In this document: positions 1 to 8,459 of the stretch, in pieces
Layout of the letters: every line of letters begins with the position of its first letter
Position numbering within the stretch: position 1 is the stretch's first letter
From: Succiniclasticum ruminis DSM 9236
Lineage (GTDB): Bacteria; Bacillota; Negativicutes; Acidaminococcales; Acidaminococcaceae
NCBI RefSeq assembly: GCF_900112895.1
Contig: NZ_FONL01000009.1
Location: forward strand, 40,149 to 104,148
Reading direction: 5' to 3'
DNA length: 64,000 bases
The notes under the pieces: model-generated
What the model was told of the DNA's origin: nothing
The model's input: only the letters and a program-made list of their open reading frames with translations
The model's database searches: none
Position numbers and translations under genes: made by a program

Positions 1-732
1 GAGATAAAATCGATTGGAAACGGAGCGCTGGGCATCACCCTTTGCGTGGGGGAACAGACCAAAGAAACCTATCAGCGCTGGTACGACGCAGGGGCACACC
101 GTTACCTGCTGCGGATCGAAAGCAGCAATCCGAAACTGTACAAAACGCTGCATCCGCAGGACGGCCATCACAAGTGGGAAGTACGGAAAGCCTGTCTGGA
201 CGCATTGGCGGCAATCGGTTACCAGGTAGGTACCGGCGTCATGATCGGTCTCCCCGGGCAGACGCTGGAAGATCTGGCGGACGATATTTTGTTCTATAGA
301 AACCAGAATATTGCCATGATCGGCATGGGGCCTTATGTGGTGCATCACAACACGCCGCTGGGGAAAAAAGTCAGCGAAGCCGGGCTGGACTCGCCGGAAG
401 AAAGGGCGCGCCGTTTGCGCCTGAGCATTAACATGGTGGCGGTAACGCGCCTGTTCTTAAAGGATGTAAATATCGCGGCTACAACTGCGATGCAGACATT
501 GCATCCCCTGGGAAGGGAGATGGCGCTGAAAGCCGGAGCCAATATTTTAATGCCTCTGGTGACACTGCCGCAATTCCGCAATCAGTACCAGCTGTACGAT
601 AACAAACCCTGTCTGGAAGACGGACAGGAGCAGTGCCGTAACTGCCTCAGCGCGAGGGTCGCTTCCGTAGGCGACACGGTAGGCTGGGGGCAGTGGGGCG
701 ATTCACCGCACTTTTTCAACAATCTGAAATAA
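1..732 (+). CDS. hydE: [FeFe]-hydrogenase maturase HydE, 3' part
   Basis: The frame is open from the first base and ends at the TAA at 730-732, so the start and the radical-SAM CxxxCxxC region lie outside the window. About 243 residues remain. They match the C-terminal two thirds of HydE: the segment YLLRIESSNPKLY, then GVMIGLPGQTLEDL, then a GPYVVHHNTPL stretch and an ATTAMQTLHPLGREMALKAG segment. HydE is a radical SAM enzyme that, with HydF and HydG, builds the di-iron subcluster of the [FeFe]-hydrogenase H-cluster. This implies hydrogen metabolism in the host. BioB/ThiH-type relatives share the fold, but the GLPGQT and ATTAM segments favour HydE. A strong terminator follows directly. Confidence 0.9.
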   Translation, partial: EIKSIGNGALGITLCVGEQTKETYQRWYDAGAHRYLLRIESSNPKLYKTLHPQDGHHKWEVRKACLDALAAIGYQVGTGVMIGLPGQTLEDLADDILFYRNQNIAMIGMGPYVVHHNTPLGKKVSEAGLDSPEERARRLRLSINMVAVTRLFLKDVNIAATTAMQTLHPLGREMALKAGANILMPLVTLPQFRNQYQLYDNKPCLEDGQEQCRNCLSARVASVGDTVGWGQWGDSPHFFNNLK

Positions 733-740
733 AGAAAAAT

Positions 741-790
741 TGGAAGAAAACAGACAGCGCAAAACCGTGTTTTCTTCCAGTTTTTATTTC
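741..790. terminator. Terminator between hydE and the converging symporter gene, probably bidirectional
   Basis: Perfect 12-bp stem (741-752 with 768-779) around a 15-nt loop, followed by a T-rich run on the plus strand. The left side has an A-rich flank, so the same hairpin could also end the minus-strand transcript of the symporter. Confidence 0.85.
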
Positions 791-804
791 TTTTTAATCA
801 ATAA

Positions 805-2175
805 TCAATGCCCGAAAATCGCGATATAGCCCTGTACGAAAATGTACAATACGATCAGGGGCAGCAGATAGGTCAGATAGAACCGCAGCCATTTGGGGAA
901 GGCTACGCCTTTGCCGGTATCCGCTTCTTTGATGAAGTTGTCCCAGCCCCAGCCGTAGCGGCTGGTGCAAAAAGCGAGGTAAATCAGACTGCCCAGAGGC
1001 AGCAGGTTGTTGCTGACAATGAAATCTTCCAGATCCAGCACGCCGGTGCCTTTGCCCAGAGGCTGGAAGCTGCTCCAGATATTGAAACCGAAAATGCAGG
1101 GCAGGGACAATACGATGATGGCGACTGTTCCCAGCTTGATGACGCTCTTACGCTCCCAGCCGGTCAGGTCGCAAATGCAGGCTACCAGGTTTTCAAACAC
1201 AGCGATGACAGTGGACATGGCGGCGAAAGTCATGAACAGGAAAAACAGGGTGCCCCAGAATTGCCCGCCCGCCATGTGGTTGAATACGTTGGGCAGGGTG
1301 ATGAACAGCAGGTTAGGACCTGCACCCGGATCCACATTAAACGCGGAGCAGGCCGGGAAGATGATCAGGCCGCTCATGATGGCCACAAAAGTATCCAGCA
1401 GGATGACGTATATGGCTTCGCCGGTGAGGCGTTTTTCCTTGCCGATGTAGCTGCCGAAGATAGCCAGGGCGCCGATGCCCAGGCTCAGGGTAAAGAACGC
1501 CTGCCCCATAGCGGCGAAGATGACTTCGTTGGCGCCGTATTTGGCCAGGCGGCTGAAGTCAGGCTGCAGGAAGTAGGCAAGACCGCTTTTCCCACCGGGC
1601 AGCGTCACGGAATGGACTGCCAGGGCGATCATTAAGAAGAGCAGGCAGGTCATCATGAATTTGGTAATCCGTTCCACGCCGGCTTCCACGCCCAGATAGC
1701 AGACGCCGAAACCGAGGACGACTGTCAGGATCATGTAACCGGTCATGGTAACGGGATCTGTCACAAGACCGCCCAATACTCCGCCGATATCTTTGGCGGC
1801 CAGACCCGCGAAGCCTCCGGTGGCCATTTTATACAGATAATAGAACATCCAGCCGGTGATGGTGGTGTAGAACATCATCAGCATGGCGTTGCCAAGGATG
1901 CATCCGTACTTGTACAGATGCCATTTCGTGCCTTTGGGTTCCAGTATGTCAAAAGACAGCGAGGCGCTGCGCTTGCTGGCCCGGCCCACGGCGAACTCTG
2001 CCACCATGATGGGAAGGCCCAGGATCGCCAGGAAGAATAAGTATATCAGTACGAAGGACGCGCCTCCGTATTTGCCGGTGATGAAAGGAAACCGCCAGAC
2101 GTTGCCCAAACCGATGGCGCAGCCTGCCGATACAAGTATAAAACCAAGACGGGTTGAAAAAGTTCCGCGTTCCAT
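805..2175 (-). CDS. Sodium-dependent transporter, neurotransmitter:sodium symporter (NSS/SNF) family
   Basis: 456 residues, the usual size for bacterial NSS (LeuT/MhsT-type) transporters, with about 11-12 hydrophobic helices. The family signature GLGNVWRFP lies at residues 22-30 in TM1, where LeuT binds Na+ and the substrate amino acid. These proteins import amino acids with sodium across the inner membrane; the substrate cannot be told from sequence here. The start at 2175 has a GGGAGG ribosome site upstream on the minus strand. It is a single-gene unit converging on hydE and divergent from mscL, with its own promoter at 2228-2255. Confidence 0.92.
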   Translation of the reverse strand: MERGTFSTRLGFILVSAGCAIGLGNVWRFPFITGKYGGASFVLIYLFFLAILGLPIMVAEFAVGRASKRSASLSFDILEPKGTKWHLYKYGCILGNAMLMMFYTTITGWMFYYLYKMATGGFAGLAAKDIGGVLGGLVTDPVTMTGYMILTVVLGFGVCYLGVEAGVERITKFMMTCLLFLMIALAVHSVTLPGGKSGLAYFLQPDFSRLAKYGANEVIFAAMGQAFFTLSLGIGALAIFGSYIGKEKRLTGEAIYVILLDTFVAIMSGLIIFPACSAFNVDPGAGPNLLFITLPNVFNHMAGGQFWGTLFFLFMTFAAMSTVIAVFENLVACICDLTGWERKSVIKLGTVAIIVLSLPCIFGFNIWSSFQPLGKGTGVLDLEDFIVSNNLLPLGSLIYLAFCTSRYGWGWDNFIKEADTGKGVAFPKWLRFYLTYLLPLIVLYIFVQGYIAIFGH

Positions 2176-2227
2176 GATGATACCTCCCGAGACTCCGTAA
2201 CTGTGACGCTGTTACTGTGTTATCCGT

Positions 2228-2255
2228 ATTATACTATTTTTTATAATTATAGCAA
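2228..2255 (-). promoter_or_regulatory. Candidate sigma-A promoter of the NSS transporter
   Basis: On the minus strand TTGCTA (2255-2250) and TATAAT (2233-2228) are separated by 16 bp, about 50 bp upstream of the start codon. Confidence 0.6.
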
Positions 2256-2287
2256 GTTGCAGGGAAAAAAGTAAATACTATCTTGAA

Positions 2288-2316
2288 TTGACTAATGCAC
2301 ATTGTTGTGGTTTAAT
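2288..2316 (+). promoter_or_regulatory. Candidate sigma-A promoter of mscL
   Basis: TTGACT (2288-2293) and TTTAAT (2311-2316) with a 17-bp spacer, both 5/6 to consensus. A leader of roughly 105 nt would precede the mscL start. Confidence 0.55.
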
Positions 2317-2430
2317 TATCTATAGATAAATTTCTGCGTTTTTGTGATGATTTCTAGCTTCATGGGGACGGCAGAAGAAATAAACAGTGTTTTTTAAAAC
2401 TGGTTATTTGTAATTCAAGGAGGAATTAAA

Positions 2431-2865
2431 ATGGGTTTTTGCAGTGAATTTAAGGAATTTGCGGTACGCGGTAATGTAGTGGATATGGCAGTTGGCGTTG
2501 TTATCGGCGGCGCCTTCGGCAAAATCGTTACTTCTTTTGTGAACGACATCGTGATGCCCCCGTTAGGCAAGCTGGTCGGTGATGTGGATTTCTCCAACCT
2601 GTACATCAACCTGACAGACAAACAGTTTGCGAACCTGGCAGAAGCCAAAAAGGCTGGCGCGGCTGTTATCGCCTACGGTTCCTTCATTAATACGGTCATC
2701 GATTTCCTGTTGGTTGCGCTGGCGGTTTTCATCGTCATCAAACAGATCAACCGGATGCGCAAACCGGCGGAAGAACCGGCTCCGGCCCGTACCTGCCCGT
2801 ACTGCAAGAGCGAGATCGCGGACGACGCTACCCGCTGCCCGCACTGCACCAGCCAGCTGGACTGA
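2431..2865 (+). CDS. mscL: Large-conductance mechanosensitive channel MscL with C-terminal zinc-ribbon tail
   Basis: 144 residues. The N-terminus [20 protein letters not shown] and the following GxAFGKIVxSFVNDxxMP segment are the amphipathic helix and pore-lining TM1 of MscL; TM2 lies near residues 85-105. MscL forms a pentameric inner-membrane safety valve that opens on osmotic downshock. After TM2 the usual cytoplasmic helix is replaced or extended by CPYC-x11-CPHC (about residues 122-138), a zinc-ribbon-like knuckle. An AGGAGG site precedes the ATG. It is transcribed alone from its own promoter. Confidence 0.95.
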   Translation: MGFCSEFKEFAVRGNVVDMAVGVVIGGAFGKIVTSFVNDIVMPPLGKLVGDVDFSNLYINLTDKQFANLAEAKKAGAAVIAYGSFINTVIDFLLVALAVFIVIKQINRMRKPAEEPAPARTCPYCKSEIADDATRCPHCTSQLD

Positions 2866-2941
2866 TGCTGCCTGCATAAACTGTTTTTATATGGGAACAA
2901 TTGCCTGACGGGCTGTTGCACGTTTTTGAAACATATAATTA

Positions 2942-4273
2942 ATGGGAAGTATGAAGAACAGAATCGCAATGTATATGCTGCTGGCCCTGCTTGCTGCAGG
3001 GCTGGTTTTTTGTGGTACTGCCGTCGCGGCGAACCTGGTGCGGGCCACCAGTCCCAGGGTAAAGACCATGGGCCGCTGGATCCCGGCTGATAACGGATGC
3101 CTGCATGCAGGCAGGGGCGCGGTAATTGCTTCTGTGGAATTTGAAGGAACCGGCGTTCAGGCGCAGATGTTCAGCGATTCACGGGGTGATGTATGGTGGC
3201 TTAAGAAACTGGATGACGGGCCGCTGCTCCGTTTCAAATCCCAAATGGGCATCAATGATCTGTACGCGGATCTTCCGTATGGGAAGCATACGCTGACCAT
3301 CATCCGGGAAACGGAAGGCATGCGCGGCGTCACCATACTGCGCGGTTTTTATTTTACGGATGAAAAAGAAACCGCGGACAGCGGTGAGGGGGCTGCCGGT
3401 GACCAGGCTGCCGTAACGGTTGATGCCGAAAAGACGAACGTTGAAAAGGACTGCGCGGAAATAAGCAACGCTGGTAAAAGTAACGTTGAAAAGGGCAGTA
3501 ATGGAACAGGCAAAGCCGAAAAGAAGCAAATCAAAAAACGTAATTCTGAAAATAAGAACGCGATCGTCAGCAAAAAAGTAAAAGACGGACCGGAAGATTC
3601 CCCGGTCCTGCAGGTTCCCCGCCGGAGGTGTATTGAAATCATCGGGGATTCCGTAGCGGCCGGAGCGTTCATCTATCCTGAAGGAGACTATTTCCAGAGG
3701 GAAAGCGGTTATATGGCCTTCGGTCCCCGCCTGGCGCGGATGCTGAACGCGGACTGGAGCTGTGTGGCATCTTCCGGGGAAGGCGCCGTGCGCAATAACG
3801 AAGAGAAAGCCCCCTATAACGCAAAACACGCGGATGAGCAGATCGAACGGGCTTTCTACACACAGAAAGAACCGCGCTGGAACAGCGGGATGGACGATCC
3901 GGACCTTGTGATCCTGGCATATGGGGAAAATGATTTCAATGATACCGCGCACCGCCCGTCTGACAGCTATTTCAAAGAGCAGTATAAAAAACTGATTCTG
4001 AAATTGCGGAAGTTCAGGCCTGATTCCGTCATCTTCTGTATGACACCTGCCAACATTGTTACCAGTCGTCAGGCGGTTCCGGGGATGAGCGGCGCTGTGT
4101 CTGAACTGCGTGCTGAGGGAGACACAAAAGTGTATTTCATTGACCTGAACGAACAGGGGCAGTTGCTGGACCAGTCAGACTTCCTGGACGGGGTGCATCC
4201 CCTGGGCAGCGGGCATGAAAAGATGGCCCGGTTTCTTCTGGAAAAGGTCCGTACTATTCTGGACTGGAAATGA
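2942..4273 (+). CDS. Secreted SGNH hydrolase, carbohydrate esterase family 2-like
   Basis: 443 residues. A signal peptide (residues 1-30, AxA-type cleavage) is followed by an N-terminal beta-sandwich-like domain (about 33-135). A Lys/Glu/Asn-rich linker follows (about 138-220, with NVEK-type repeats), then a C-terminal SGNH domain. Visible blocks are IIGDSVAAG (nucleophile Ser237), a block II Gly, AYGENDFND (block III) and DGVHP (Asp416, His419). The two-domain plan with WNSGMDDPD before block III resembles CE2 acetyl-xylan/glucan esterases. It probably deacetylates a polysaccharide in the periplasm or outside. The start is uncertain: ATG 2942 and ATG 2951 are in frame and neither has a strong ribosome site. 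No obvious operon partner. Confidence 0.75.
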   Translation: MGSMKNRIAMYMLLALLAAGLVFCGTAVAANLVRATSPRVKTMGRWIPADNGCLHAGRGAVIASVEFEGTGVQAQMFSDSRGDVWWLKKLDDGPLLRFKSQMGINDLYADLPYGKHTLTIIRETEGMRGVTILRGFYFTDEKETADSGEGAAGDQAAVTVDAEKTNVEKDCAEISNAGKSNVEKGSNGTGKAEKKQIKKRNSENKNAIVSKKVKDGPEDSPVLQVPRRRCIEIIGDSVAAGAFIYPEGDYFQRESGYMAFGPRLARMLNADWSCVASSGEGAVRNNEEKAPYNAKHADEQIERAFYTQKEPRWNSGMDDPDLVILAYGENDFNDTAHRPSDSYFKEQYKKLILKLRKFRPDSVIFCMTPANIVTSRQAVPGMSGAVSELRAEGDTKVYFIDLNEQGQLLDQSDFLDGVHPLGSGHEKMARFLLEKVRTILDWK

Positions 4274-4334
4274 CGGCTGTATCGGTTCTGACCGGTCCAG
4301 ATCCACCTGACCTTAGCATCGTCATCTCTCTAAC

Positions 4335-4363
4335 TTGACAAAAAATGAAAAGGATTTTAATAT
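4335..4363 (+). promoter_or_regulatory. Candidate promoter of metQ
   Basis: Consensus TTGACA (4335-4340) with TAATAT 17 bp downstream (4358-4363). A TATAAT at 4380-4385 is an alternative -10. The roughly 100-nt leader shows no convincing SAM riboswitch. Confidence 0.5.
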
Positions 4364-4480
4364 ATTCCTATCGGATGGGTATAATTTAGGAAAGTGCTGA
4401 AAAGCTTGTCCCGGTGACGTTTTTACAGGCGCTTCCCTGAACCACATACGACAGATTTATTTTGTGAAGGAGTGGGAAAC

Positions 4481-5314
4481 ATGAAAAAATTTATTTACGG
4501 TATTCTGTCTGTAGCAATGGCATCCATGCTGATGCTGGGTTGCGGCGGTGACGGCGGAAAAAAGGCTGCAACGGATGCTCCCAAAGACGGCGGCAAAAAA
4601 GTCGTTGTAAAAGTCGGGGCGACCCCGGTGCCCCATGCGGAACTGCTGAATTTCGTAAAACCGCAGCTGGCCAAGGAAGGGGTAGACCTGCAGGTCATCG
4701 AGTTTACGGATTATGTAAAACCCAACCTGTCCCTTTCGGATAAGGAACTGGACGCCAACTTCTTCCAGCATGTTCCGTTCCTGGAGAAAACCTGCCAGGA
4801 ACGCAACCTGAAACTGACGGTGCTGGATAAGGTCCATATCGAACCCATGGGCTGCTATTCCAAGAAGTTCAAAGACATCAAATCCCTGCCCAACGGTGCC
4901 AAAGTGGCAATCCCCAACGATCCGACCAACGGCGGCCGCAGCCTGATGCTTCTGGAAGCAGCAGGCCTGCTGAAACTGAAAGACGGAAAGGGCATTACCG
5001 CAACGCCTAACGATCTGGCAGCGAACCCCAAAAACCTGAAGATCATTGAAGTGGAAAGCGCTACGCTGCCCCGTGCCCTGGACGACACCGACCTGGCGGT
5101 CATCAACTCCAACTTTGCCATGGAAGCTAAGCTGAACCCGGTGAAAGATTCCCTGTTCATTGAAAAGGATTCCCCGTACGCGAACGTTATCGCGGTACGC
5201 ACCGGCGACGAGAAACGCCCTGAACTGGTGAAACTGGCCAAGGCCCTGAAGACCCCCGAAGTGAAGAAATTCATTGAAGACAAATACAAAGGCGCGGTCG
5301 TTCCTGCGTTCTGA
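4481..5314 (+). CDS. metQ: D-methionine-type ABC transporter substrate-binding lipoprotein MetQ
   Basis: 277 residues from ATG 4481. This start is chosen over the in-frame GTG 4472 because AAGGAG at 4467-4472 is correctly spaced only for the ATG. A lipoprotein signal ends in MLGCGG. The mature part has the NlpA/MetQ fold features: KVGATPVPHAELLNFVKPQL, then LDANFFQHVPFLE, then AIPNDPTNGGRSLMLLEAAGL. It captures methionine in the periplasm for MetNI, but no metN or metI lies in this window, so it must work with a permease encoded elsewhere. Flanked by its own promoter and a strong terminator, it is monocistronic. Confidence 0.93.
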   Translation: MKKFIYGILSVAMASMLMLGCGGDGGKKAATDAPKDGGKKVVVKVGATPVPHAELLNFVKPQLAKEGVDLQVIEFTDYVKPNLSLSDKELDANFFQHVPFLEKTCQERNLKLTVLDKVHIEPMGCYSKKFKDIKSLPNGAKVAIPNDPTNGGRSLMLLEAAGLLKLKDGKGITATPNDLAANPKNLKIIEVESATLPRALDDTDLAVINSNFAMEAKLNPVKDSLFIEKDSPYANVIAVRTGDEKRPELVKLAKALKTPEVKKFIEDKYKGAVVPAF

Positions 5315-5326
5315 TAACAGACATTA

Positions 5327-5368
5327 AAAGGAAGTGCTGATCGTTCAGCACTTCCTTTACTTTTTTTT
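5327..5368 (+). terminator. Rho-independent terminator of metQ
   Basis: Perfect 14-bp stem (5327-5340 with 5345-5358), TCGT loop, then an eight-T run at 5361-5368. Confidence 0.93.
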
Positions 5369-5375
5369 ATGAATA

Positions 5376-5384
5376 TGATAAAAT
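5376..5384 (+). promoter_or_regulatory. Candidate extended -10 promoter of rarA
   Basis: TGATAAAAT (TG at 5376-5377, hexamer 5379-5384), placed directly after the metQ terminator and 50 bp before the rarA start. No good -35 was found. Confidence 0.45.
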
Positions 5385-5434
5385 GAAATGCGAACAGTTG
5401 TTTTGATGATTTGTAAGATAATGAGGCGACGACT

Positions 5435-6760
5435 ATGGAACAGGCAGGCATTTTTGACGACCTTGTGAGCCAGCCCCTGGCCGCCCGTATGCGGCCGGAA
5501 ACAATAGATGAATACGTTGGGCAGGAGCATCTGTTGGGCAGGGGCAGGGTGCTGCGCCGCATGATCGAGCAGGACCGGATCTCCTCCATGATTTTCTGGG
5601 GCCCGCCCGGTGTGGGGAAGACTACGCTGGCCCAGATCATCGCGCGGATGACCCGGTCGGTGTTCATTAATTTTTCTGCCGTAACCAGCGGTATCAAAGA
5701 AATCCGTATCGTCATGGAAAAAGCGGAAAAGAACCGGCAGATTGGCCAGCGTACCATCGTGTTTGTGGACGAGATCCACCGTTTCAATAAAGCCCAGCAG
5801 GACGCGTTTCTTCCCTTTGTGGAGAAAGGCAGTATTATCCTTATCGGCGCAACTACCGAAAACCCGTCCTTTGAAGTCAACGGCGCGTTGCTGTCACGCT
5901 GCCGCGTGTTCGTGCTGCAGCCCCTGTCGGCGGATGATCTGCTGAAGATGCTGAAGCACGCCCTGCAAAGCCCCAAAGGCTTCGGTGGGCAGAAAATCGA
6001 AATTTCGGATGATCTGCTGAACTTAATCGCCAATTTTGCCAACGGTGACGCCCGGTCAGCCCTTTCCACCCTGGAGATGGTGATACTGAACGGGGACATG
6101 CAGGGTGATACAGTCGTTGTAACCAAAGAGATACTGGAGCAGTGCATTTCCAAAAAATCGCTGCTTTACGATAAAAACGGGGAAGAGCATTACAATTTGA
6201 TCTCCGCGCTGCACAAAAGCATGCGCAACTCCGATCCGGACGCGGCGGTGTACTGGCTGGCCCGGATGCTGGAAGCAGGGGAGGATCCCCTGTATGTGGC
6301 GCGCCGGGTGACACGGTTCGCCAGCGAGGACGTGGGCATGGCGGATCCCAAAGCTCTGGAAATCGCCGTGGCCGCCTATCAGGCCTGTCACTTTATCGGC
6401 ATGCCGGAATGCACGGTGCACCTGACGGAAGCCGTGGTGTACATGTCCCTGGCGCCAAAGTCCAACGCCATGGAAGTGGCCTATAACACAGCGCGGGTGG
6501 ACGCCCTGAACATGATTGCGGAGCCGGTGCCCCTGGTAATCCGCAACGCGCCGACAAAACTGATGAAGAACCTGAACTATGGCAAAGGCTATCAGTACGC
6601 CCACGATACAGAGGATAAACTGACCAATATGCAGTGCCTGCCGGACACCCTGCTGGGGAAGACCTACTATCAGCCCACGGAAGAAGGCTTCGAGGCCCGG
6701 TACAAAGAACGGCTGCGGCAGATCAAAGAGTGGAAACGGCAGCACGGGGCGAAAATTTGA
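5435..6760 (+). CDS. rarA: Replication-associated recombination protein A (RarA/MgsA), AAA+ ATPase
   Basis: 441 residues, full length for RarA. Walker A GPPGVGKTT lies at residues 56-64 and Walker B VFVDEIHRF at about 109-117. The N-terminal PLAARMRPETIDEYVGQEHLLG segment is typical, and the C-terminal tetramerisation domain contains the MPEC and YAHD segments near the end. RarA acts at stalled replication forks and is related to clamp-loader subunits and RuvB. The gene follows the metQ terminator and is followed by the AsmA-like gene after only 22 bp, so the two may be cotranscribed. Confidence 0.95.
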   Translation: MEQAGIFDDLVSQPLAARMRPETIDEYVGQEHLLGRGRVLRRMIEQDRISSMIFWGPPGVGKTTLAQIIARMTRSVFINFSAVTSGIKEIRIVMEKAEKNRQIGQRTIVFVDEIHRFNKAQQDAFLPFVEKGSIILIGATTENPSFEVNGALLSRCRVFVLQPLSADDLLKMLKHALQSPKGFGGQKIEISDDLLNLIANFANGDARSALSTLEMVILNGDMQGDTVVVTKEILEQCISKKSLLYDKNGEEHYNLISALHKSMRNSDPDAAVYWLARMLEAGEDPLYVARRVTRFASEDVGMADPKALEIAVAAYQACHFIGMPECTVHLTEAVVYMSLAPKSNAMEVAYNTARVDALNMIAEPVPLVIRNAPTKLMKNLNYGKGYQYAHDTEDKLTNMQCLPDTLLGKTYYQPTEEGFEARYKERLRQIKEWKRQHGAKI

Positions 6761-6782
6761 TCAGAGGGGAACATATAGTATT

Positions 6783-8363
6783 ATGGAATTTCCGGGGAAA
6801 CGCTTCTTAAAACAGCACAAAATCAGTATTGCGGCGGCTGCCGCATTCGTCATTGTCTGTCTTATTGTTATGCTGGGCCTGGTGCAGGTTGCCAGACGTG
6901 GGGCAGCTTTCATCTTTAACCGGGAAATGGAAAAGCAGACCATGCTGCGGGGAACTATAACTGTGGAATCCCTCTTGGCCCATATCACCGGGGATGTTAA
7001 TTTTGAAAATTTAGTATGGAAAGAACCTGACGGTGACCTGATCCTGCAGATTCCCGAAGGCAGCTTTCAAGTGCGTCTCTGGGACGTTATCACCCGTAAT
7101 TTTAAAGCAACCTCCATTCAGCAGCTGACATTGAAAAACGCCGTAATTTCCGTACGCTTTAACGAGAATATGCAGGTGGATTTTCTGGATCAGAAAGAAC
7201 AGACTGTTGCGCAGTCCAAAGAAAAACCGGAAATAAAGCAGGATACGGAAAAGAAAACAAAACAAGATAAGGAAAAGAAGACAGAACAGAATACAAAACA
7301 GGATACAAAGCAGGATTCGGAACTGAATCCGGGACTGGAATGGATCGAGGACCACGACTATGTTTATGATGAAGACGGCATCAATTTTGATTTGGGCAGC
7401 CGCAGGCTGCGGACAGTAATCGTGTTAGAGGACTGCCGGCTGGAAGCCCGTTACCTGAAACGTCATTATGTATTGAATAATGTTAACATGAAACTGGGAT
7501 TAGATACGACAGGGATGTCCCATATTGACCTGTCTACCGGCAAATTCGGCGGAACCATGCAGGGTGGCGGCATGTCCATCTACGGCATCATTAATTTTAA
7601 ACCGGCGGATCCCGAACTGGATATCGATGTTTCGCTGCGGGATGTGGATCCTTCCTCCCTGGGCTTTGGCATGAATGTCCATGATAATATGACGGTAGTG
7701 GCCAGAATGGAAGGCCCTGTTACCGGACCAACGGGCCGGGGTACTGTCAAAATGAAAGAGCTGCATATTCCGGCGCTGAATTTTACAGATGTAATCGGTG
7801 ATGTGAACTATGCCAACGGTCTGTTCCGCTTTACCGACGTGAATGCGAAGGTCTTCGGCGGGAACCTGAAGGCCCGGGGAGATTATCATATCGATAGCCG
7901 CGTATACCATATATATGGCAAGGGAACGAAACTGCAGAGTATGCGCGCGTTAAACGATCTGAGCTTCTCCTGCCTGGTGGACCTGAACCTGATGCTGATG
8001 TGCAACGGGAATCCCAGAAATATACTGGCCTACGGTGACTTTAAATCCGGGAAAGGACATTACAGCCTCCTTCCTTTTAACAGCCTGGAGGGCCGTTTTA
8101 CCAACCGCTTCAGAGAATTGCACATTTATAACGCAGTCATCGACACGCCCTTCGGCAGAGTCAGCACGGATGCGTTCAGTATCGTAAACAGTAAGCTGCA
8201 TCTGGGGAAGATCATTTTGACGGATCAGGATACCGGTAAAAATGTTACGATCCGGGAAGAAGATAAGGTTAAACCGCAAGATCAGCATTATAATCCGGAA
8301 GAGAAGCGGGATAAACCAAAAAAGGCAAAGGGCAAACCGAAAGCCAGGAGAGCCTCGAGCTAA
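6783..8363 (+). CDS. AsmA-like envelope protein with one N-terminal membrane anchor
   Basis: 526 residues. One transmembrane segment (about 15-38) is followed by a beta-rich periplasmic region with the repeated pattern seen in AsmA/TamB-type proteins, for example GDVNFENLVWKEPDGDL near residue 75 and GRGTVKMKELHIPAL later. A Lys/Gln/Thr-rich repeat insert (about 147-180) breaks the fold, and the C-terminus is lysine-rich. It shares its N-terminal plan with the product at 16118-17737 (GTLT/GTIT, GDV, NLVWK, P-G-D), so the two are paralogues. Proteins of this class are linked to lipid transport or outer-membrane assembly; this role is inferred. The ribosome site AGGGGA is about 12 nt upstream. 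Confidence 0.65.
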   Translation: MEFPGKRFLKQHKISIAAAAAFVIVCLIVMLGLVQVARRGAAFIFNREMEKQTMLRGTITVESLLAHITGDVNFENLVWKEPDGDLILQIPEGSFQVRLWDVITRNFKATSIQQLTLKNAVISVRFNENMQVDFLDQKEQTVAQSKEKPEIKQDTEKKTKQDKEKKTEQNTKQDTKQDSELNPGLEWIEDHDYVYDEDGINFDLGSRRLRTVIVLEDCRLEARYLKRHYVLNNVNMKLGLDTTGMSHIDLSTGKFGGTMQGGGMSIYGIINFKPADPELDIDVSLRDVDPSSLGFGMNVHDNMTVVARMEGPVTGPTGRGTVKMKELHIPALNFTDVIGDVNYANGLFRFTDVNAKVFGGNLKARGDYHIDSRVYHIYGKGTKLQSMRALNDLSFSCLVDLNLMLMCNGNPRNILAYGDFKSGKGHYSLLPFNSLEGRFTNRFRELHIYNAVIDTPFGRVSTDAFSIVNSKLHLGKIILTDQDTGKNVTIREEDKVKPQDQHYNPEEKRDKPKKAKGKPKARRASS

Positions 8364-8459
8364 GCAAACCGAAAGGTAAGAAAACAGCAAGCTGAGAAAA
8401 CCGACAGCTAAAGAAGCAGATAGTTGAAAAGGAAAACCTGAGTTACTGGCAGGTGGAAT

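Noticed and set aside
4364..4480. SAM riboswitch before metQ
   Set aside because: The leader is short and lacks the conserved SAM-I core pairing; only promoter-like elements are visible.
4855..6153. Minus-strand frame of 432 codons opposite metQ and rarA
   Set aside because: Ser/Arg-rich shadow that crosses a strong terminator and two well-supported genes.
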